DNA of 10,439 bases from an uncultured Lachnospiraceae bacterium (GTDB lineage: Bacteria; Bacillota; Clostridia; Lachnospirales; Lachnospiraceae), in contig CAMWTF010000053.1 of assembly GCA_947177105.1 (NCBI GenBank), forward strand, positions 1 through 10,439. Direction: 5' to 3'. The translations under genes were made by a program, and so were the position numbers. Numbering within the stretch: position 1 is the first letter of the stretch; each line of letters opens with the position of its first letter. Under the pieces are notes generated by a model, which worked only from the letters and a program-made list of their open reading frames with translations, ran no database searches and had not been told where the DNA came from. Positions 5,182-10,439 of the stretch are shown one piece after another.

Positions 5182-7446
5182 TTATCTTTCTCCAAAAAGT
5201 TCTTCCACCTCCTGTTCGGTCATATAGTCCACACTCTGGATCGTGCCATCCTCGCCACGAGTGATTTTGATGTTCACGACACCGTTTGGATTCATATCCA
5301 ACCTGTAAAAGGCGCTGCCTGATTGATGATCCAGAAAGATATTGACCATCTGTCCTTGATAGTAGTATGCCTTGCCTTCCCTTGTAATGCCATAGTTCCC
5401 ATACTCTTCAAGCTGCTGCCTTTCCAGTTCCTCTTCCAGCGCCTCAAGCTCCCAATCCCGATCCAACGCCTTCAGAATCACCGACTGGAAACTGACCCGG
5501 TTTTCCTGCTTAGCCTTATCCAGCCAGGCTTCCAGGGTTTTCGCGCCCATATGATCGGTCAGAACCGAGAAGAAACTGATTTTCCCATCCTCATAAGCCT
5601 TCTGCGCAAGGGCTGTGGTCAGGGGGTTATCCACATCCAATTGCTGTAAGCTGACCGAGAAAAACGCGATTTCCCCATCGTTATAAATCCTTTCAAGCCA
5701 AGCCCCCTGTGCATTTTCGTCCAGCGCGGCGAACGCATAGCTAAATTGCGGGAGATTAACGCCATAATATTCATCAGCAAGAACGTCAGAACTGCCGCTG
5801 TCTGCCATCTCCGGGGCTGTTGCGGCCTCCTTGGGATAGACGAAGTTGTCATAAGAACGCGCATCCCCCAACGCCAACGGGAGAATCGGCGCTATAGCCA
5901 GTGCGGAAACATTTTTTCCGGCATCCATAATGTCATAGTCCCGCAGAGTAATATTGTATATATGGGCGTTTTCCGCAACGCCAAACATACCCACAACCGC
6001 CGCATCGGGATTCTTCATGGTCAGCCCTGCAATCTCATAACCGTTTCCGTTATAGCTGCCTGTAAAAGGATTCTCCATGGTTCCGATGGGCATCCACTCC
6101 TCGTCCGAGAGCTGGATATCGGCCTGCTGCATATAGTTCAGGTCCATGCCGTACCTGCCCGTGCCGATTGCCCGCAGCTGCTCTTCATTAAAAACCAGGT
6201 AATATGTTATGCCCTTGATTTCAAGCGTTTCCATCTCTGTTTCTGGCACAACCCCTGTGCCCGAAGGCATGTTATCCGGCACGTCAACGGCTTTGACCGG
6301 AACCGCAGTCCTATTCCCCACAGCGGCCTCTGCCGCATAAGCGCCTGAGGCCGCAAAAGCAAACGCAAGCGCCGCAGAGACCAGCAATGCCGCACAGCAG
6401 CCTTTTTTAGACATTTTTTTATACTTCATAATCGCATCCAACCTTTCTCTTAGTAATGTTGCACTTTCCCCCAGTAAGACGGAGGCAAAAGGCTCCCTGC
6501 ATACCCCGCCTGGTCTCACCGCATGGAGCAGGGTGTCACCGTAGGCCCGTCGGCCCTGTTGATCCAGTGACCGGATTACCGCCTCATCGCAGGAAAGTTC
6601 ACAGGCCCGGCCCAACTCCCGGCCCATCAGATAAACCAGCGGATTGAACCAGTGCAGGCATATGGTTATCTGCACCAGCCATTTATAGGGCATATCCCAC
6701 CGCCTATAATGGATTAGTTCATGCCTGACGGTGCAAAGAAACTCGTCCTGAGACAGGTCGGCAGTGGGAAGAATAATGCAGGGGCGAAAGAGTCCCAAAA
6801 GCATAGGGGACGAGACCATGTTGTTGACATACAATTCCACAGGGCGTTTCACACCTGCCCACACTTCTTCCCGGGCCAATAGATCCAGCATGGCAATGTC
6901 CGCCACCTCCCTGCACCCTGCCCTGATGTATCTTGCATAGCTTTGGTAGGCTGTAATTTTCCGCGCCAATAGAACCAATGCGCCTGTCAGCCACAATATC
7001 CACAGATACCCAAAGACAGCACTTATGTTCTCCCCTTTAGAAGGATCTGTGTATCCAAAAGCTGCGCTATCCTGTGCGGACGCAGAAGCTTCGGATAAAG
7101 TGCCCTTCTGAGAGGGTATACCACTCTCGAACCTGTTGCCCAACAGTGACCGCATGGTATCGTCCATTGGATTATCTCCGTAAGGTGTGGACTTCATGGA
7201 TTCATCTCCGTCATACACGGCGGCAGGTACTGACGAAGCCTGGTCGGCCCACCGAAACAGATTTCCCACTAGGCTTTCATCCGGCGTGATTGGCAGAAGC
7301 AGACGTGCTATTACAATCAGCCATGCATAATACTGCCACTGCCTGCTGATCTTGTTTCGAAGCAGGGACTTAAGAAAAAGCAAGGCCAGAATCATCAGGG
7401 AACCCGAAACCGACATGGAAAGAAACAACTTAAAAATACTATTCAT
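5182..7446 (-). CDS. BlaR1/MecR1-like M56 membrane metalloprotease with atypical sensor region
   Basis: This 754-residue protein of family M56 (PF05569) is the sensor-protease partner of BlaI repressors. It has N-terminal membrane segments (about 7-28, 37-53, 143-162) and a cytoplasmic-facing protease with HELIH (His242, Glu243, His246) and a downstream ELSCDE (Glu283 as likely third zinc ligand). A further membrane segment follows at about 349-373. BlaR1 then has a penicillin-binding domain; here about 380 different residues follow. They comprise a GLUG-like stretch (about 440-505, with FTGSYNGNGYEIAGL), three degenerate repeats around (I/V)(A/S)F-x-SV (583-662), and a C-terminal module (690-754, YYYQGQMVNIFLDHQ). 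The signal sensed is therefore probably not a beta-lactam bound covalently. The ATG at 7446 is chosen because it overlaps the repressor gene by eight bases and begins a clean membrane segment; a start 14 residues upstream lies deep in the repressor gene. Confidence 0.88.
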   Translation of the reverse strand: MNSIFKLFLSMSVSGSLMILALLFLKSLLRNKISRQWQYYAWLIVIARLLLPITPDESLVGNLFRWADQASSVPAAVYDGDESMKSTPYGDNPMDDTMRSLLGNRFESGIPSQKGTLSEASASAQDSAAFGYTDPSKGENISAVFGYLWILWLTGALVLLARKITAYQSYARYIRAGCREVADIAMLDLLAREEVWAGVKRPVELYVNNMVSSPMLLGLFRPCIILPTADLSQDEFLCTVRHELIHYRRWDMPYKWLVQITICLHWFNPLVYLMGRELGRACELSCDEAVIRSLDQQGRRAYGDTLLHAVRPGGVCREPFASVLLGESATLLRERLDAIMKYKKMSKKGCCAALLVSAALAFAFAASGAYAAEAAVGNRTAVPVKAVDVPDNMPSGTGVVPETEMETLEIKGITYYLVFNEEQLRAIGTGRYGMDLNYMQQADIQLSDEEWMPIGTMENPFTGSYNGNGYEIAGLTMKNPDAAVVGMFGVAENAHIYNITLRDYDIMDAGKNVSALAIAPILPLALGDARSYDNFVYPKEAATAPEMADSGSSDVLADEYYGVNLPQFSYAFAALDENAQGAWLERIYNDGEIAFFSVSLQQLDVDNPLTTALAQKAYEDGKISFFSVLTDHMGAKTLEAWLDKAKQENRVSFQSVILKALDRDWELEALEEELERQQLEEYGNYGITREGKAYYYQGQMVNIFLDHQSGSAFYRLDMNPNGVVNIKITRGEDGTIQSVDYMTEQEVEELFGER

Positions 7447-7822
7447 TTTCCTTCGTTCCTCCTTCCCAAAATCGCCGGAGCTCCTCATAATCCTTGGCAG
7501 TGAACATATCTCTCTGTATCAGTGTCGCCACAAGCCCTTTCACATTCCCGTCATAAAGCTTATTGAGAAAACTCTGGGTCTGCGCCGCCTGGTAGTCGGC
7601 CTCGGACACAATGGCCGCATACTCGTTGCGCCTGCCAATTTTACTTGTTCTCAAAAGCCCTTTTTCCACCAGACGGGACAGCAGCGTAATAACCGTATTT
7701 TTCTGCCAGCTCCGGCCCGCTTTAGACAACTCTTCCATAATGTCTGCATAAAGCGCCGTCCCGCCTTTGGCCCAGACTATTTTCATCAATTCCAATTCCG
7801 AATCGGAAACCTGTTGAATCAT
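7439..7822 (-). CDS. BlaI/MecI/CopY-family transcriptional repressor
   Basis: This 127-residue winged-helix repressor (Penicillinase_R, PF03965) begins VSDSELELMKIVWAKGG. Its recognition region, WQKNTVITLLSRLVEKGLL, is characteristic of the family, followed by the wing (GRRNEYAAIVSEADY). The C-terminal dimerisation part (about 80-120, SFLNKLYDGNVKGLVATLI) covers the stretch that M56 proteases inactivate in BlaI/MecI. The start at 7822 has GGGGG eight bases upstream. The gene overlaps the M56 gene by eight bases (ATGAATAG), indicating coupled translation of repressor and sensor. Two operator-like palindromes in its own promoter suggest autorepression. Nothing shows that beta-lactams are the inducer, and no beta-lactamase gene is in the window. 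Confidence 0.93.
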   Translation of the reverse strand: MIQQVSDSELELMKIVWAKGGTALYADIMEELSKAGRSWQKNTVITLLSRLVEKGLLRTSKIGRRNEYAAIVSEADYQAAQTQSFLNKLYDGNVKGLVATLIQRDMFTAKDYEELRRFWEGGTKENE

Positions 7823-7838
7823 GGTAAATACCCCCTTT

Positions 7839-7855
7839 GACTACGCCATGTAGGC
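7839..7855. promoter_or_regulatory. BlaI-type operator, proximal site
   Basis: GACTACGCCATGTAGGC is a near-perfect dyad: GACTAC, five bases, GTAGGC, against the expected GTAGTC (one mismatch). TACA/TGTA-centred dyads of this size are typical BlaI/MecI operators. It lies downstream of the -10 box, around the expected transcription start, just before the repressor ribosome site. Confidence 0.7.
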
Positions 7856-7862
7856 TAAATCT

Positions 7863-7891
7863 AAGATAACACTTTGTAGTCCATTTGTCAA
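7863..7891 (-). promoter_or_regulatory. Sigma-A promoter of the repressor-M56 operon
   Basis: Read on the minus strand: consensus TTGACA (7891-7886), a 17-base spacer, and TATCTT (7868-7863). The expected start near 7856 gives a leader of about 34 bases. The distal operator-like site lies inside the spacer and -10, and the proximal one covers the start, so repressor binding would block polymerase directly. Confidence 0.8.
7865..7881. promoter_or_regulatory. BlaI-type operator, distal site
   Basis: GATAACACTTTGTAGTC pairs a perfect half-site (GTAGTC, equal to GACTAC on the minus strand) with a degenerate one (GATAAC, two mismatches) at the same five-base spacing as the proximal site. Centre-to-centre distance between the two sites is 26 bases, about two and a half helical turns. 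It overlaps the promoter spacer and -10. Confidence 0.6.
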
Positions 7892-7935
7892 GGGGGTATT
7901 TGCTAATCACAGATGTGCTCTCCCTTTAGCGGCGC

Positions 7936-10125
7936 CTAAATCAACGCATCGCTGCGCAATGTTTCATTTAAATCACACTGCAAAAGACGCTTTCCTCCAA
8001 TGTAATAAGCAAGCGCCACAAACAATACAATCGCAGCCGCAAATATCACAATAGGCAAAATCGGGGCTTCCGCCCAGAATACCATCGGGTCTAAATAGCT
8101 TGCCGTTACGGCAAACTGCACAAACAATACAGTAAGGGGCAATGTAATCAAAAGAGGTTTCCCTGCTATCACAAACGCTTCGATACAGAACATTTTCCTC
8201 ATTTCCAGCGGTGTCAGGCCAATGGACATATATTGGGCAAATTCCCGTTTCCTCTGGCGGAGAAAACCTAACGTATTTGAAAATACATTCGCAATGCCAA
8301 TAATGGCAAGCAATATGCAGAAAGCTCCCAGAATCATAACCATGCCTTGTATTAAACTGTCATTGGTCAGGCTTTCCTGCACTCGGTTTTCGCTTTCAAT
8401 TTTATATGGCCCTGATACAAGCTGCACGATTTCCTGCTCCAGGCTGCTTAGATCTGTAAGGCTTGCGTTTCCGCTTGAGATGACACGGATGTAGCTGTCA
8501 TCATCAGCCTCCCCTATCTGCATCAATGTGTCCCTCCACATCGAAACCGGAACAAAGTGAACAAGGGAGTAATCCTTATATTCTTCCCTCAGTCTTGGGA
8601 CTGTCTGTGTGTAAGATAAAACAGGAATTTCAACAAATTTGTCGTATTTATAAAGTATTGTTGTCTGGTTATTCTCCCTCACAAACGGAACATATTCTCT
8701 ATAGCGGAAATTGCTGTTTACACTATCCCAAATCTGATTTAATACGATTGCGCCATCAAGACTGGGCGTAATCCCAATCTGTGAACAGAAGTTCAAAAAG
8801 CTTGCGTCATCCAAAACAACAATCGGCACAGATACTTGAAAGTGCCCGTCTGCCTTGGGCTTTCCCGCAACCGTTTCAAGTCCGCCAAGCGATGACAGTT
8901 CATCGCTCTGTAATCCTTCTGGCAGGAATGTCATTGTTTCCGCCTTTTGATATACGGACAGCTCCTGTATGCCGGAAATCTCCTGCAACTCTGTGGTCAG
9001 ACTAAAATCTGTTATTTCTGTGTCCTTTAAGGTTATCATTACATCCCACGCATCCTTATACCGTTCAAAGTAAGTATATCTGGTACTGATATCCGCAAGG
9101 GTAGTAAAGCAAAGCATAATAGAAAAGCCCAGAAAAGAAAACAATAACGAAACGAAAGATATTCTTAGGGATTTCTTTTGGGCTTTCAAGGCATTCCCCG
9201 CAAGTTCCCCTTTCATGCCAAAAATATAAAATAGAATCAGAGAATGCTTCATTTTCTTTAGCGATAGACCATCTGTATTTTTGATTGCCTGAAGCGGCGT
9301 CATTCTGCTCATTTTTCTTGCAGGTATCCATGCGGAAAATATTACCGTAAAAAACGAAATCAAAACCGTAGCCGCAAATATGGACGGATGATACTGAAAA
9401 GCTGCTTCGTGGCGTCCAGTAACATCCGCAGCAAAATAATTGACTGCTCTTATTACACCATAGCTTATCAAAATTCCCAGCATACCGCCAAGCAGCATTG
9501 GCAGTATGCTTAAAACCATTGCTTCCTGCAGAAGACAGGTTCTGATTTGCCTTGGTGTAGCCCCAATACTTGAAAAAATACCAAATTGATGGATTCTGGC
9601 ATTCATAGATAATTCAAAGGAACCTCGAATAATTAAAATTAACGACACCGCCACAATAATCAGTATCGCCACATACAGCGTCAAAAGCATCGGTGGCGCT
9701 GCGTCCTCCGGGTCGTGTATAAAATAGCGGGACAGGAGCAAAGAGTTGTATCTAACGGAATCTTTATTTAGTCCGAGCTGTGCTGCAATTATTGGCATAT
9801 CACGATAAATGGTCCTGGCATTCTTAAAATATATATCAACCACTGTTCCCTCTTTTTGAGACAATTCCTCGTTGACGACTGCTTTTTCTACATTGACAAA
9901 TTGACATACCACAGATATATCATCCGAACCTAATGTTTCACAGACAATGCGTCCCTGCCAGTCGCCTTCCTCCAACATGATCTGTTCAACATCATATGTC
10001 CAAAAATTGTAAGCCATGCTGCATAACAGCGATAAAAACATTGTGGCAACCAGTGCAGCTGCCATGATTGATATGCTGGATGCACGGTTATTTTTTATAT
10101 AGCTTTTAGAGTAGTCTTTCCACAT
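7936..10125 (-). CDS. ABC transporter permease, FtsX type with two FtsX repeats
   Basis: This is a 729-residue membrane subunit of an FtsX/MacB-superfamily ABC exporter (PF02687). The layout is duplicated: a membrane segment at about 17-42, an extracellular domain to about 145, three segments at 146-168, 200-230 and 248-268; then a segment at about 322-344, a second extracellular domain, and three C-terminal segments. The cytoplasmic FtsX motif occurs twice, as FSSIGATPRQIRTCLLQEA (184-202) and YMSIGLTPLEMRKMFCIEA near the C-terminus. The ATG at 10125 is preferred, with GGAGG eight bases upstream; the in-frame GTG at 10134 overlaps that GGAGG. It begins five bases after the ATPase stop. Such pairs export or extract hydrophobic molecules or peptides, often for antimicrobial resistance, but the substrate here is unknown. 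The DNA is much more A/T-rich than downstream genes. Confidence 0.88.
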   Translation of the reverse strand: MWKDYSKSYIKNNRASSISIMAAALVATMFLSLLCSMAYNFWTYDVEQIMLEEGDWQGRIVCETLGSDDISVVCQFVNVEKAVVNEELSQKEGTVVDIYFKNARTIYRDMPIIAAQLGLNKDSVRYNSLLLSRYFIHDPEDAAPPMLLTLYVAILIIVAVSLILIIRGSFELSMNARIHQFGIFSSIGATPRQIRTCLLQEAMVLSILPMLLGGMLGILISYGVIRAVNYFAADVTGRHEAAFQYHPSIFAATVLISFFTVIFSAWIPARKMSRMTPLQAIKNTDGLSLKKMKHSLILFYIFGMKGELAGNALKAQKKSLRISFVSLLFSFLGFSIMLCFTTLADISTRYTYFERYKDAWDVMITLKDTEITDFSLTTELQEISGIQELSVYQKAETMTFLPEGLQSDELSSLGGLETVAGKPKADGHFQVSVPIVVLDDASFLNFCSQIGITPSLDGAIVLNQIWDSVNSNFRYREYVPFVRENNQTTILYKYDKFVEIPVLSYTQTVPRLREEYKDYSLVHFVPVSMWRDTLMQIGEADDDSYIRVISSGNASLTDLSSLEQEIVQLVSGPYKIESENRVQESLTNDSLIQGMVMILGAFCILLAIIGIANVFSNTLGFLRQRKREFAQYMSIGLTPLEMRKMFCIEAFVIAGKPLLITLPLTVLFVQFAVTASYLDPMVFWAEAPILPIVIFAAAIVLFVALAYYIGGKRLLQCDLNETLRSDALI

Positions 10126-10130
10126 GCCGC

Positions 10131-10439
10131 TCACCTCCGCTTCTGATCGCTGACAATTTGTCCGTCTTCGATGGTCACAACTCGGTCGGCTTGAAGTGCG
10201 ATTTTTTCATCATGGGTAATAAGAAGTATCGTCTGTTTTAAATTTCGGTTTGACAGCTTTAAGAGGTCAATAATCTCCTTTGAATTTTTCTGGTCCAGGT
10301 TTCCTGTGGGTTCGTCAGCGAAAAGGATGGCAGGACGGTAAATCAAAGACCTTGCGATTGCAACCCGTTGCTGCTGTCCTCCGGATAACTGGCTTGGCAG
10401 ACTTTCCAGTTTATCCTCTATTCCCAATGTCTTTACAAT
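10131..10439 (-). CDS. ABC transporter ATP-binding protein, C-terminal part (cut by window end)
   Basis: Only the last 102 residues are in the window; the frame stays open through the edge, so the start, Walker A and Q-loop lie beyond it. Visible are the ABC signature LSGGQQQR, the Walker B region ILFADEPTGNLD with its D-loop, and the switch histidine in LLITHD. The sequence ADEPTGNLDQKNSKEII is typical of the MacB/LolD/BceA-type ATPases that pair with FtsX-type permeases. The stop at 10133-10131 lies inside the ribosome-site region of the permease gene, so the two are co-translated neighbours. A TTG near 10427 is internal, not the start. Confidence 0.93.
   Translation of the reverse strand: MVKTLGIEDKLESLPSQLSGGQQQRVAIARSLIYRPAILFADEPTGNLDQKNSKEIIDLLKLSNRNLKQTILLITHDEKIALQADRVVTIEDGQIVSDQKRR

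Larger units (their letters stand above)
7826..7901. repeat. 12-bp inverted repeat flanking the repressor control region
   Basis: AAATACCCCCTT (7826-7837) and AAGGGGGTATTT (7890-7901) are perfect reverse complements 52 bases apart. They enclose the -35, -10 and both operator-like sites. If one T is skipped, pairing extends into GAC/GTC. The inner arm contains the repressor's ribosome site. The outer arm is upstream of the -35 and so absent from the mRNA, which argues against an RNA hairpin and for a DNA-level role or a past inversion or duplication. Confidence 0.8.

Noticed and set aside
7447..7488. M56 start 14 residues further upstream
   Set aside because: It would lie deeper inside the repressor gene and add a charged stretch before the first membrane segment; the overlapping ATG at 7446 fits the usual arrangement.
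10126..10134. GTG start for the permease at 10134
   Set aside because: The GTG is part of the GGAGGTGA ribosome site; the ATG at 10125 has correct spacing.
1..10439. tRNA, rRNA, CRISPR array, transposase or phage integrase genes
   Set aside because: I looked for cloverleaf-like, spacer-repeat and transposase or recombinase signatures by eye and saw none.

Overview
The window looks like a contig end from a motile, Gram-positive Clostridia bacterium, most like Lachnospiraceae. The evidence is protein content (a YjfB motility protein, a CvfB-type S1 protein, a two-hot-dog acyl-ACP thioesterase and a BlaI/M56 pair), strong GGAGG-like ribosome sites and sigma-A promoters. No taxonomic marker gene is present, so this placement is an inference. 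Every convincing gene is on the minus strand, so transcription runs from high to low coordinates.

Reading in the direction of transcription: (i) 10439-7936 holds the 3' end of an ABC-transporter ATPase and its FtsX-type permease, in DNA visibly richer in A/T than the rest. (ii) 7901-5182 is a self-contained sensor-repressor module: a promoter with two BlaI-type operators, a BlaI/MecI-family repressor, and an overlapping M56 membrane protease. The protease carries an unusual extracellular region in place of a penicillin-binding domain. (iii) 5160-3832 is a single-gene unit with promoter, a lipoprotein N-acetylmuramoyl-L-alanine amidase with a repetitive Pro/Glu-rich linker, and a strong terminator. 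(iv) 3760-1004 is a probable operon from a near-consensus promoter: acyl-ACP thioesterase, a CvfB-like RNA-binding protein and a CPBP intramembrane protease. The last two genes share an ATGA start-stop overlap. A long imperfect palindrome bracketed by 25-bp direct repeats separates the first two. (v) 995-622 is a short yjfB unit with its own promoter and a possible terminator. (vi) 396-63 is the N-terminal half of a CdaR/PucR-type regulator.

The first 62 bases are not genomic. They match the Illumina Nextera P5/i5 adapter, including an 8-base index, with three G-to-T differences. The apparent stop codon of the adjacent regulator at position 88 may be a fourth G-to-T difference, so the short ORF there is probably an artefactual truncation of a longer gene.

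Functionally the region has a cell-envelope flavour: amidase, M56 sensor protease, FtsX-type ABC exporter, fatty-acid release and CPBP protease. The strongest leads are the rewired M56 sensor with its operator architecture and the palindromic element between the thioesterase and CvfB genes. No complete novel defence or mobile system is visible.
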